A stretch of DNA of 12,204 nt, from contig JAUVAG010000010.1 in assembly GCA_030591825.1 (NCBI GenBank), forward strand, positions 1-12,204. Direction: 5' to 3'. Of the stretch, positions 1 through 7,135 are shown piece after piece; the stretch's first letter is position 1, and every line of letters begins with the position of its first letter. The notes beneath the pieces were generated by a model. The model had not been told where the DNA came from. It did not search any database and was given only the letters and a program-made list of their open reading frames with translations. This stretch comes from Dethiosulfatibacter sp. GTDB taxonomy: Bacteria > Bacillota > Clostridia > Tissierellales > Dethiosulfatibacteraceae. A program made the position numbers and the translations under genes.

Positions 1-657
1 CTCCTTCTTTTTGTTGATATTTTGCAAAAAGTTTGTTTCAAAATAAGATTTCATTGATTTCAGATAGTTGTCCTTAACATAGCCTATCTTGTCACCATAT
101 CTCACTAAACACCAGTTCCCTGTCTTGTTATATTTAATTAAAATACTTCCTTCTTCTATATTAACTATTTTTTCACTTCTTGTACTTTCTTCTCTATAGA
201 GCCTGATTTTTCTTTGATTTGATATTTCGGAATAGACGTCTTCAATAAACATCAGGTCCTCAAATACATCTATGTTGTATTTACCATTCATCTTGTTCTT
301 GATATAATTGAAATTCAAAAATACTTTTGAGTCCTTATTGTACCAGACAGTCCTTTTATTCTTTGTTAAATCTACTGTATACGTCTTCATGTCATCATAT
401 ATTAGGATAAGTTCCTCTTCATCACTAAAAAAGATATCCAGGAGATCATTGTTTTCCAGAAATTCAACAGAAAGAAAGATATTGTTGTCCGCCTGAAGAA
501 AGCTTTCACTATCACCCGTTAAAACTCCATTCAAATAAACACCTGAAAATTTCTTTTCAGATGTTTTATTATTTAAGACGAACATGAAAATTAAAAATAC
601 AAATAAAGCAGCAGATGATATTATCCGCTTTTTCCTTATATCCTTACTATCTTTCAT
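1..657 (-). CDS. Membrane-anchored SH3b protein, 3' end beyond window
   Basis: The frame is open from the ATG at 657 to the window edge, 219 codons. A basic N terminus (KDIRKKR) precedes one hydrophobic segment (about 11-29, IISSAALFVFLIFMFVLNN), so the rest should lie outside the membrane as a signal anchor or uncleaved signal. Residues about 38-145 form a beta-rich region I cannot name with confidence; its rhythm (IFLSVEFLENN, then LILIYDDMKTYTVDL) recalls copper-amine-oxidase-N-like repeats found in clostridial exported proteins. A bacterial SH3 domain follows at about 151-199 (IRLYREESTRSEKIV, ending GYVKDNYL). By family knowledge such proteins often bind the cell wall and may carry a hydrolase domain such as GH18 next; the missing 3' part would decide this. 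The ATG lies 1 nt after the TPR gene's stop and has only a weak ribosome binding site, consistent with translational coupling. Confidence 0.8.
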   Translation of the reverse strand, partial: MKDSKDIRKKRIISSAALFVFLIFMFVLNNKTSEKKFSGVYLNGVLTGDSESFLQADNNIFLSVEFLENNDLLDIFFSDEEELILIYDDMKTYTVDLTKNKRTVWYNKDSKVFLNFNYIKNKMNGKYNIDVFEDLMFIEDVYSEISNQRKIRLYREESTRSEKIVNIEEGSILIKYNKTGNWCLVRYGDKIGYVKDNYLKSMKSYFETNFLQNINKKKE

Positions 658-658
658 A

Positions 659-1792
659 CTATTTCATCTTCTCTATTTCTTTTTTTATGTTTATTGCAAT
701 CTCGTCATTGGGATTTATTTCCAAAGCCTTGTCTATATCTTCTTCCGCTTCTTTTATCTTGTCCAGATATATCCTTGAAACAGATCTGTTTGCCAAAAGC
801 TCACTGTTGTTCTCAGACAATATTATGGCATTGTCAAGAATCTCCTCAGCTTCCTTGAATTTATTCATGTTTAGATAGCAGATAGCCAGCTCGTTCAAAG
901 CTTCTTTCTGGTCCGCTTTCATGAACAATACATTTTTGAAATAATCCGACGCAATTTCGTATTCCAGATTTTGTCTAAAGGCAAGTCCAATGACGAACAA
1001 TAGATTCCACCAATCCGGGAAATATTCCACAAGAGGAAGAAGTTTCTCCAGACCGTCTTCAGTGTTGCCGTCAAGGACATAGCTATATCCTATTTCATAA
1101 TCCACAAGCTTTCCAAGCGATTCATTTTCTGTTCTTACTTCCTCTATCCTTACAGAATCCTGGTCATGCTCCATAAATCTATCCCAATAGTCCTTGGCCC
1201 TCACATACTGACCGAGTCCTCGGTAGTAGAAGCCAAGCTTATAAAGAGACAGTGTGAAATTCTCTTCCTCATCGCAGCTACTATGGTAGTATTTTACAGC
1301 CTCATCAAAGAATATATCGGATTTCTTACTGTTTTTCTTGTCTGAATGATCTTTAGCCAGATTTTCAAGACAGCTTCCTAGAATGAATAGATTTCTTGCA
1401 CTGGTTTCTATTTCAACAAGAGCAAGTGCAAATATTACTGAATACTCCAGCTTTTCACCAAACTTGTTTATGAGGTGAATTATATATGACTGAAGATTGG
1501 CTTTTGACTTGTTCAATATTTCTAGATAATAGTCATGGTATATAAACTCGGGATCTGCTCCAAGCATGAAGCACATTCCAGTACATATATTTTCCATACT
1601 CAATCCTTCATTTACAGTAGATTCCTTTACATCATTAATAAAATCTTCAAGAAGCAAGGGGATTTCCAATTCCCTGTCCAGCACGAAATTTCCTTCCATT
1701 ACTGGAATCTCCGCACCTTTCTTTAAAGTTACAAAGGGTACAAATTCAAGTTTTTTCTCTCTCAGTATTCTAATCTCATCATAAAATGTCAT
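659..1792 (-). CDS. TPR-repeat protein
   Basis: This 377-residue protein has no signal peptide or membrane segment and is probably cytosolic. The N-terminal 140 residues are a non-repeat region with little similarity I can place. From about 160 the helices form tetratricopeptide repeats: roughly 180-213, 228-260, 262-295, 296-329 and 330-363. The last two are the clearest (ALNELAICYLNMNKFKEAEEIL, then SELLANRSVSRIYLDKIKEAEEDIDKALEINPND). TPR arrays hold protein partners, so a scaffold or adaptor role for the operon's other products is a fair inference, but the partner is unknown. The start at ATG 1792 has GGAGG 9 nt upstream and overlaps the end of the radical SAM gene by 14 nt. Its stop is a single nucleotide before the next ATG. 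This packing indicates coupled translation and a shared job. Confidence 0.88.
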   Translation of the reverse strand: MTFYDEIRILREKKLEFVPFVTLKKGAEIPVMEGNFVLDRELEIPLLLEDFINDVKESTVNEGLSMENICTGMCFMLGADPEFIYHDYYLEILNKSKANLQSYIIHLINKFGEKLEYSVIFALALVEIETSARNLFILGSCLENLAKDHSDKKNSKKSDIFFDEAVKYYHSSCDEEENFTLSLYKLGFYYRGLGQYVRAKDYWDRFMEHDQDSVRIEEVRTENESLGKLVDYEIGYSYVLDGNTEDGLEKLLPLVEYFPDWWNLLFVIGLAFRQNLEYEIASDYFKNVLFMKADQKEALNELAICYLNMNKFKEAEEILDNAIILSENNSELLANRSVSRIYLDKIKEAEEDIDKALEINPNDEIAINIKKEIEKMK

Positions 1793-3503
1793 TTAATTCT
1801 TCCTCCAAAATATCAGTAACGTCTGTTTTTATACTTCTTGAAAATATATTTCTCTTGTCCCCGTAAACATATGCATAGTATCTATCATTAATACTTACAA
1901 GTCTGAATCGGTTTACAAGCTTCTTGTTTTGAATATTGTCATTACCTTCAAAGTATTTCTTCCTGAAGTTTTCACTTTTCAATAGTTCGTGCTTAAGCTT
2001 TAAACATTCCTTTTCATTAACTCCCTGAAAAAAAGCCGGCATGTCAAGATTTCTCTCGTTTAATAAAAAGTCATCCCTAAGTTCATCACGTATATCCAGG
2101 TTACATACTTTTAAAGCAAATTCGTTAAGGACACCATACATATCTGATTTCTTGCTTGGCCTGTCAAAGAGGCCTTCACTGATCCAGTAACTGCAAAAGG
2201 TTTTAAAAAAATCAAAGGGTTCATACATTGTCATAAGTTTTTCAATAGAGTTTATAAAATGATGCTCGTTATAGAAAACATCTACCAGATCTTCTATCTT
2301 TTTTAGATACAGAAGTTCCCTGTCAGACATGAAATCTGTTTTTATTACTTCATAGGGAGCAGTTTTCTTGTATACTATTCCGTATTTCTCCGCATTTTCC
2401 CTTATTGAAGTACCTTTTAGAACCTTCAGGAATCCAAGCTGAATTTTTTCTATCTTCATATTATACACGTCATTGAAGGATTTTCCAAAGGATTCCATAT
2501 CTTCTTCCGGAAGTCCCGCTATAAGATCCAAATGTCTGTGCACATTGTTTCCTGCGCCTATCCTTTCTACAACATCCTTTAGCTTGTTGATGTCGGATTT
2601 CCTGTTTACCTCATTCAATGTGTTTGGATTTGTTGACTGCACACCTATTTCAAACTGAAACATGTCTTCAGGCAAACTGTTTATAAGTGAAATCATGTTA
2701 TCGTCAAGAAGTTCCGCTGTTATTTCAAAATGTATCTTCATTCCCTTTTGATTATTATTTACTATATGATTTATTATTTCTTCAGCTCTCTTCCTGTCCG
2801 TATTGAAGGTCCTGTCTACAAACTTTATAACATTGGCTTCTGTTTTCAGCAGTTTGTCCAGATCCTCCTTCACCCTTTCAAGCGTAAGGTTGCTTACTCC
2901 ATTGATGCTTGAAGATATGCAGAAGCTGCAGTTAAAAGGACATCCCCTGGAACTTTCATAATAAACATACTTGTTTTTAAAGTTTTCCCCTTCTTCATAA
3001 GGGTAGTCAAGGATGGATATGTCTTCAATGGGTCCATAGTTTTCATTTTCCAATACTAATCCATTCATTCTATAGGTTAGACCCTTGACAGTTTCAATAT
3101 TTTCGTCTGATGACAACTTCTCGAAAAACTCACGAACTGGAAGTTCTCCCTCTCCTTTAATTATATAGTCAATGAAATCATTGTCATTCATAAGTTCTAT
3201 AGATTCAAAGGTAACTTCAGGTCCGCCCAGAAGAATTCTCATATCCTTGCTTCCCATTCTTAAAGATTCCGACAGCGACAGTATTTCATTTATATTCCAT
3301 ATATATGAAGAAAAACAAACAATGTCCGCCTTAGATTCAAGAATTTCCCAAAGAATATAATCTTTCTTCTGGTTTATTGTAAATTCAAGAAATTCCGATT
3401 CTATTCCTTCAATATCACTTATTCTGTTATTCAAATATCTCACTGCCAGGTTCACATGTGAATATTTGCTGTTTAATGCTACAAACAATACTTTCATTCT
3501 CAT
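1779..3503 (-). CDS. B12-binding-type radical SAM protein with DUF4080-like tail
   Basis: The product has 574 residues in three parts. An N-terminal Rossmann-like, cobalamin-binding-type domain (about 3-130) starts KVLFVALNSKYSHVNLAVRYL and contains LLGGPE at 91-96. A radical SAM barrel (about 175-400) carries CPFNCSFC, with C188, C192 and C195 to bind the [4Fe-4S] cluster, and later FEIGVQS and DLIAGLPEE. The C-terminal region (about 385-560) resembles DUF4080. Family knowledge: these domains indicate reductive cleavage of S-adenosylmethionine to a 5'-deoxyadenosyl radical; cobalamin-type members often methylate unactivated carbons or make ring changes. I see no DxHxxG cobalamin-ligand motif, so B12 may bind base-off or not at all. 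The substrate is unknown. The ATG directly abuts the previous stop codon, and the 3' end overlaps the TPR gene by 14 nt. Confidence 0.92.
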   Translation of the reverse strand: MRMKVLFVALNSKYSHVNLAVRYLNNRISDIEGIESEFLEFTINQKKDYILWEILESKADIVCFSSYIWNINEILSLSESLRMGSKDMRILLGGPEVTFESIELMNDNDFIDYIIKGEGELPVREFFEKLSSDENIETVKGLTYRMNGLVLENENYGPIEDISILDYPYEEGENFKNKYVYYESSRGCPFNCSFCISSSINGVSNLTLERVKEDLDKLLKTEANVIKFVDRTFNTDRKRAEEIINHIVNNNQKGMKIHFEITAELLDDNMISLINSLPEDMFQFEIGVQSTNPNTLNEVNRKSDINKLKDVVERIGAGNNVHRHLDLIAGLPEEDMESFGKSFNDVYNMKIEKIQLGFLKVLKGTSIRENAEKYGIVYKKTAPYEVIKTDFMSDRELLYLKKIEDLVDVFYNEHHFINSIEKLMTMYEPFDFFKTFCSYWISEGLFDRPSKKSDMYGVLNEFALKVCNLDIRDELRDDFLLNERNLDMPAFFQGVNEKECLKLKHELLKSENFRKKYFEGNDNIQNKKLVNRFRLVSINDRYYAYVYGDKRNIFSRSIKTDVTDILEEELNDIL

Positions 3504-4364
3504 TTAATTTTCCAACCTGTAACAGCCCAATTGAGTATTGACTATTATGGTCTTACCTTTCTCGGTTTTAATGCTTCTAACAATCATGCATTTCCCAAAA
3601 TTGCTGTGCTCCACAACTGCATTTTCCATTTCATTGTAAAGCTTGTTTTCCACCAGGTTGTATGCCATGGTTTTTATACGGCCTTTTCTGATATTAATCA
3701 GATAGTCAAGAAGACCTTTTACAAATGTTGCAACCCTTTCATTTTCATCCGAATCACAGCCGACATTTCCTGCAATTTTACTTTCAAAAGTTTCTAAAAG
3801 AGGATATCCAACACAGTCTCCAACAATCATTTTACCCAGGAGTTCCACTCTTTTCTTTTCAAAGGATAATATATCTTCCTTGTTTTTGCTTCCAAAACTG
3901 TCCTTAAAAGAGAATTTAATGAATTTATTCTTGGCTTCCTCATTTATTTTATCCATGTCTTTTAATGTCTGACTTGATTTTATCATATATGAGAAGTATA
4001 AAAGCTCAGGCAAACTCTCTATGGTTATATTGAAATATTCACAGTACTTTTCAAGTTCCCTGTCTATATCTTCAGTCTTTTCATTTGCATAGGCTATTGA
4101 AGTCATGGCAAACATGTGAAGTTTTTTCCTGTTGTGTCTTAATTCGGAATAATATTTGAAAAGCTCCATTTCATCTGAAAGCCTTTCATAGTTTATTTCA
4201 ACTCCGGAATCATCATTGTATCTCATTGACTTGAGAAAAATAATGAAGTAGTTAAAATAATCGTTATTGATTATATATTCCACCTTGTCCTCTGTTAACT
4301 CGGGATATAAGTATCCCCTTTGATCAATAAAATATTTCAGCAAATTGTTATATAGTCCTTCCAT
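3504..4364 (-). CDS. Unrecognised 286-residue protein, first gene of operon
   Basis: I do not recognise this family. The protein is probably cytosolic and mostly helical, with no signal peptide and no convincing membrane segment. It is rich in Tyr, Phe, Glu and Lys. The N-terminal 150 residues are helical with many aromatic pairs (such as DYFNYFIIF and ELLYFSYM). The C-terminal half has a Gly-Asp-Cys stretch (VGDCVGYPLL at 181-190) and ends in what looks like beta strands (KCMIVRS, KTIIVNTQLGCYRLEN). Cysteines at 108, 184, 203, 259 and 281 form no obvious metal motif. The start rests on the strong upstream site AAAGGAG. Its TAA stop is followed immediately by the ATG of the radical SAM gene, so the two are likely translationally coupled. 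It follows a strong terminator by about 80 nt, so a promoter should lie in that gap, but I see no good consensus there. Confidence 0.85.
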   Translation of the reverse strand: MEGLYNNLLKYFIDQRGYLYPELTEDKVEYIINNDYFNYFIIFLKSMRYNDDSGVEINYERLSDEMELFKYYSELRHNRKKLHMFAMTSIAYANEKTEDIDRELEKYCEYFNITIESLPELLYFSYMIKSSQTLKDMDKINEEAKNKFIKFSFKDSFGSKNKEDILSFEKKRVELLGKMIVGDCVGYPLLETFESKIAGNVGCDSDENERVATFVKGLLDYLINIRKGRIKTMAYNLVENKLYNEMENAVVEHSNFGKCMIVRSIKTEKGKTIIVNTQLGCYRLEN

Positions 4365-4370
4365 AGTTAT

Positions 4371-4377
4371 CTCCTTT
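4371..4377 (-). promoter_or_regulatory. Ribosome binding site of the 286-residue gene
   Basis: AAAGGAG lies 6 nt before the ATG at 4364. It decides this start over the in-frame ATG at 4412, which has no comparable site. Confidence 0.8.
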
Positions 4378-4445
4378 ATATAAGATTTAGGATAAATGTT
4401 CCAACCAACCAATTTAATTCTTAGTTTGAAGTCCTCTCGTCATGT

Positions 4446-4483
4446 AAAACAAAAAAATATAGCCGACATACATCAGCTATATT
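4446..4483 (-). terminator. Intrinsic terminator after the lipoprotein gene
   Basis: On the minus strand an 11-bp stem (4473-4483 with 4456-4466) closes a 6-nt loop (TGTATG) and runs into seven Ts, a G and four more Ts. One pair is U-G in the minus-strand RNA but would be a C-A mismatch in plus-strand RNA, which supports the minus orientation. It starts 12 nt after the stop codon at 4496 and separates the lipoprotein unit from the next operon. Confidence 0.88.
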
Positions 4484-4495
4484 ATATATACTTTT

Positions 4496-5191
4496 TTACT
4501 GGTTATCAAACTCTTCTTTAAAACTTGTAGTATATTTTAATACTACCATGGAATAATCGCTTACGGCTGGATCTGCATGTTTGCTTCTTGAAGCCATGTA
4601 TTTATCAAGTCCGCCTTGTCCTCTATTATATGCTGTCAATGTCATATGCATATTCCTATCATAGAATTCGTATAGATACTTGAACTGGGTCATAAACAAC
4701 TTTATATTGTATTCCGGCTCAAACAACTTATCCGGAACATACTCTATTCCCATGTTCCTTGCAACAGGCTCTGCCGTGTTTGCCATTAGCTGTCCAAGTC
4801 CTCTTTCTCCCAGGTTTCCCACACAATATGTGTCAAATTCACTTTCAAGTCTCATTAATCCCAGAATTACAAATGGATCAATTCCTACTTCATCACATTC
4901 AGCCATTAACAGTTCAATGGCACCTACTTCAAGTCCTGACAGCTCAATTGCATATTCTTTAAAATCTTTCTCTTGTGCTGCTTCCACGTGATCCTTAATC
5001 GAAACATAGTCTATACTTCTTTTATAAACGTTAGATAGGTTAATTGGGACAGGCTCTGCGTCCACAGTGACAACCGCTCCTTCTGACGTGATGTTTTCAG
5101 AAATGGCTGTAGTAGCCGTTCCAGTCTGACATGCACTCAGTACAAATAAACACATCAACAGTGCTGATATAATCTTAATCTTTTTCTTCAT
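4496..5191 (-). CDS. Lipoprotein with lytic transglycosylase (SLT) domain
   Basis: The 231-residue product starts with a lipoprotein signal peptide (MKKKIKIISALLMC, lipobox LSAC, lipidated C21), so it should be anchored to the outer face of the membrane. After a Thr/Ala/Glu-rich linker (about 22-85) comes a Slt/MltC-like goose-lysozyme fold at about 90-225. The catalytic glutamate is likely E116 in RLESEF, followed by GERGLGQLM at 128-136 and AYNRG at 187-191. Such enzymes cleave the MurNAc-GlcNAc bond of peptidoglycan to 1,6-anhydro products. The usual GLMQ motif reads GLGQ here. The ATG at 5191 was chosen because it begins exactly at the signal peptide and has AGAGGAAA upstream, although at a rather long spacing of about 11 nt. 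The in-frame ATG at 5224 would add 11 charged residues before the signal peptide. The gene is monocistronic, with its own promoter and terminator. Confidence 0.88.
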   Translation of the reverse strand: MKKKIKIISALLMCLFVLSACQTGTATTAISENITSEGAVVTVDAEPVPINLSNVYKRSIDYVSIKDHVEAAQEKDFKEYAIELSGLEVGAIELLMAECDEVGIDPFVILGLMRLESEFDTYCVGNLGERGLGQLMANTAEPVARNMGIEYVPDKLFEPEYNIKLFMTQFKYLYEFYDRNMHMTLTAYNRGQGGLDKYMASRSKHADPAVSDYSMVVLKYTTSFKEEFDNQ

Positions 5192-5214
5192 AAATAGTTT
5201 TTCCTCTTTCTCAG

Positions 5215-5236
5215 TCACCAGCATATATCACCAGCA
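5215..5236. repeat. 9-bp direct repeat in the leader
   Basis: TCACCAGCA (minus strand TGCTGGTGA) occurs at 5215-5223 and 5228-5236, 13 bp apart. The downstream copy overlaps an ATG at 5224 that is in frame with the lipoprotein gene. It is short and may be chance. Confidence 0.4.
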
Positions 5237-5248
5237 AAATTTAATGTC

Positions 5249-5264
5249 GACATGGCAACATGTC
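5249..5264 (-). other. Second small hairpin in the leader
   Basis: GACATG and CATGTC form a 6-bp stem closed by a four-base loop (TTGC on the transcribed strand, 5258-5255). It sits two nucleotides downstream of the first leader hairpin. The adjacent palindrome ATGTCGACAT (5244-5253) shares bases with it. Confidence 0.45.
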
Positions 5265-5266
5265 AA

Positions 5267-5291
5267 AATCCATGCCTTAAAAGCATGGATT
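5267..5291 (-). other. Perfect 9-bp hairpin at the 5' end of the leader RNA
   Basis: AATCCATGC and GCATGGATT form a perfect 9-bp stem (5283-5291 with 5267-5275) around a 7-nt loop. From the promoter position the stem would begin within a few bases of the transcript's 5' end, where hairpins often stabilise mRNA. On the minus strand it is followed by only four Ts, so it could alternatively be a weak terminator for argS read-through. Confidence 0.6.
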
Positions 5292-5298
5292 ATGAGGT

Positions 5299-5327
5299 AT
5301 TATAGTTTACAAAAAATGATTTGTCAA
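5299..5327 (-). promoter_or_regulatory. Perfect-consensus sigma-A promoter for the lipoprotein gene
   Basis: The minus strand reads TTGACA (5327-5322), a 17-nt AT-rich spacer and TATAAT (5304-5299). Both boxes match the housekeeping consensus at all positions. Transcription should begin near 5291-5293 and give a leader of about 100 nt before the ATG at 5191. It lies 48 nt after the argS stop codon and points towards the transglycosylase lipoprotein gene. Confidence 0.88.
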
Positions 5328-5374
5328 CTGCTTTTGCACTGTTTCCAATAGTTCAAGGGCCTTAGACCTTCTTA

Positions 5375-7075
5375 CTACATTCTTTCAGGAGTTTCAATTC
5401 CTAACAATTTAAGACCATTTCTAATAGCTGTGTTTACAGCATATGTCAACAATATCCTACTTTTAGTAAGTTCATTGTCTTCCGTAAGAATCTGACTATA
5501 ATGATAAAATCTATTGAACTTTTGCGCCAGGTCCACTATGAATCTTGCAATATAGAATGGTTCTTCCTTGGTCATTGAACTTTCAACTATGTCAGAAAAT
5601 CCTTCCAAAGTTTTCATTATTTCAAATTCCTTGTCTCCTATTATTAGACTGAAATCAATATCAGTATCAAGTTCTTCCTGGTACTTTCTTAAAATACTGC
5701 AGGTCCTTGCATATGTATATTGAGCATAAGGTCCAGTTTCACCTTCAAAGCTAAGTGTTTTCTCCCAGGAGAAAGTATAGTCCTTGATTCTGTTGTTGTA
5801 AAGTTCCTGGAATAGTACGGCTCCAATACCCACCTGCTTGGCTACTTCTTCTTTGCCTTCAAGGTTTGGATTCCTATCGTTTATTATTTCAAGGGTCTTT
5901 TCAACTGCCTTATTAAGAACATCTTCAAGAAATACTACCCTTCCTTTCCTAGTGGAAAGGGTTCCATCTTCCAGGCTTACCATTCCAAATGGAACATGTA
6001 CGCAGTCTTTTGCCCAGTCGTAACCCATAAGCTCTACTATCTTTATCCATTGCTGGAAATGAAGGTTCTGCTGAGAACCTACTACATATATGTTCTTATA
6101 GAAGTCATATGTTTCTTTTCTGTAAATTGATGCAGCAATATCTCTTGTAATATAAAGAGTTGATCCATCACTCTTCTTTATTAAAGGTGACGGCATGCTG
6201 AATTCTTCAAGGTCAACAATCTTTGCACCCTGGGATTCCACTAGAAGATTCTTCTCTTCAAGCTCTTTTATAACCCTTGGCATCTTGTCTGAATAGAAAC
6301 TTTCACCGGCAAATGAATCAAATTCTATGTTTAGCATTCCATAAACTCTGTTGAATTCAATAAGACTTACATCCTTAATCCACTGCCACAATTCAATAGC
6401 CTCTTCGTTTCCGTTTTCAAGCTCCTTGAACCAGTATCTTGCTTCATCCTTGTATTCAGGCTTTTCTTCTGCCTCTGCATTGAATTTGATATAAAGCTTC
6501 AACAGTTCAGGAATAGGATTGGCTTCAATAACTGCCCGGTCTCCCCATTTCTTGTAGGCTGATATCAGCATTCCAAACTGTGTTCCATAATCTCCAAGAT
6601 GGTTTATAGCCATTACATCAAATCCCATGAATCTATAAATCTTGTTGATTGCATTTCCTATTACAGTAGTTCTTATATGTCCAATATGGAAAGGCTTTGC
6701 AATATTAGGCGAAGAAAACTCAACTACTACTTTTCTTCCCTGTCCAATGTCCCTGCTTCCATATTTTTCCTTCTTATCGTATACTTCCTTCAATATTGAT
6801 TCTGCGAAATATTTCTTATTTACAAAGAAGTTTACATATGATCCTGTGTTTACTGCTTTTTCAAAATAATCCCCTATAGTGATATTCTTGCTTATTTCTT
6901 CAGAAATCATGTTTGGTGATTTCCTCATTATCTTAGCAAATTTAAAACATGGTATGGCATAATCACCCATTTCTGAATTAGGTGGAACTTCAACCATTTC
7001 AATCAATTCATCTATTGATGCACCCTCAACCTGCTGGCTAAAAAGTTCAGCAGCTTTAACTTTATAATCTATCAT
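5375..7075 (-). CDS. argS: Arginyl-tRNA synthetase
   Basis: This class I aminoacyl-tRNA synthetase charges tRNA-Arg with arginine using ATP in the cytosol. It is full length at 566 residues. The N-terminal Add-1 tRNA-binding domain covers about 1-110. The catalytic motif HIGH is at 130-133, preceded by SSPNIAKP with K127, and the KMSKS loop is replaced by STRKG at 374-378. GETGPYAQYTYAR at 445-457 marks the start of the helical anticodon-binding domain, which ends in the usual ArgRS C terminus (LLGIETPERM). Family knowledge: many ArgRS lack canonical KMSKS, and a lysine just upstream of HIGH is thought to compensate, which K127 fits. There is no room for a T-box leader in the 60-nt upstream gap, and no strong terminator directly follows the TAG stop. 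The next hairpin downstream, at 5267-5291, has only a four-U tail. Confidence 0.98.
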   Translation of the reverse strand: MIDYKVKAAELFSQQVEGASIDELIEMVEVPPNSEMGDYAIPCFKFAKIMRKSPNMISEEISKNITIGDYFEKAVNTGSYVNFFVNKKYFAESILKEVYDKKEKYGSRDIGQGRKVVVEFSSPNIAKPFHIGHIRTTVIGNAINKIYRFMGFDVMAINHLGDYGTQFGMLISAYKKWGDRAVIEANPIPELLKLYIKFNAEAEEKPEYKDEARYWFKELENGNEEAIELWQWIKDVSLIEFNRVYGMLNIEFDSFAGESFYSDKMPRVIKELEEKNLLVESQGAKIVDLEEFSMPSPLIKKSDGSTLYITRDIAASIYRKETYDFYKNIYVVGSQQNLHFQQWIKIVELMGYDWAKDCVHVPFGMVSLEDGTLSTRKGRVVFLEDVLNKAVEKTLEIINDRNPNLEGKEEVAKQVGIGAVLFQELYNNRIKDYTFSWEKTLSFEGETGPYAQYTYARTCSILRKYQEELDTDIDFSLIIGDKEFEIMKTLEGFSDIVESSMTKEEPFYIARFIVDLAQKFNRFYHYSQILTEDNELTKSRILLTYAVNTAIRNGLKLLGIETPERM

Positions 7076-7081
7076 CAAAAT

Positions 7082-7086
7082 CCTCC
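7082..7086 (-). promoter_or_regulatory. Ribosome binding site of argS
   Basis: GGAGG lies 6 nt before the ATG at 7075, which is ideal spacing. The in-frame TTG immediately upstream (7078) would be only 3 nt from it, so ATG is the better start. Confidence 0.8.
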
Positions 7087-7095
7087 GTATCTAAC

Positions 7096-7134
7096 TTATT
7101 ATATGAGATTAGCACAAGGGTCAACCTGTGTCAA
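7096..7134 (-). promoter_or_regulatory. Probable argS promoter region, overlapping candidate boxes
   Basis: In the short gap before argS the minus strand carries TTGACA (7134-7129), a 17-nt spacer and TAATCT (7111-7106). A second, overlapping set is TTGACC (7124-7119) followed after 17 nt by TAATAA (7101-7096), or after 15 nt by TATAAT (7103-7098). Either set would start a short leader of about 20-30 nt. This suggests argS is transcribed separately from the upstream genes. Which pair is used cannot be decided from sequence alone. Confidence 0.5.
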
Positions 7135-7135
7135 C

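Noticed and set aside
4378..4440. Promoter for the four-gene operon (TTGGTT-17-TAAATC, or TTGGAA-16-TATATA)
   Set aside because: Both have weak -10 or spacing matches, and the second would place the start at the ribosome binding site. A promoter is expected here, but I cannot pinpoint it.
5222..5224. ATG at 5224 as start of the lipoprotein
   Set aside because: It would put a charged 11-residue stretch before the signal peptide, and the GGTGA before it is only 3 nt away.
5339..5362. Terminator directly after argS (imperfect AAGG/CCTT inverted repeat)
   Set aside because: The stem is short with a mismatch and no T tract follows on the minus strand.
7076..7135. T-box leader for argS
   Set aside because: The gap is only 60 nt and contains promoter-like boxes, with no room for specifier and antiterminator stems.
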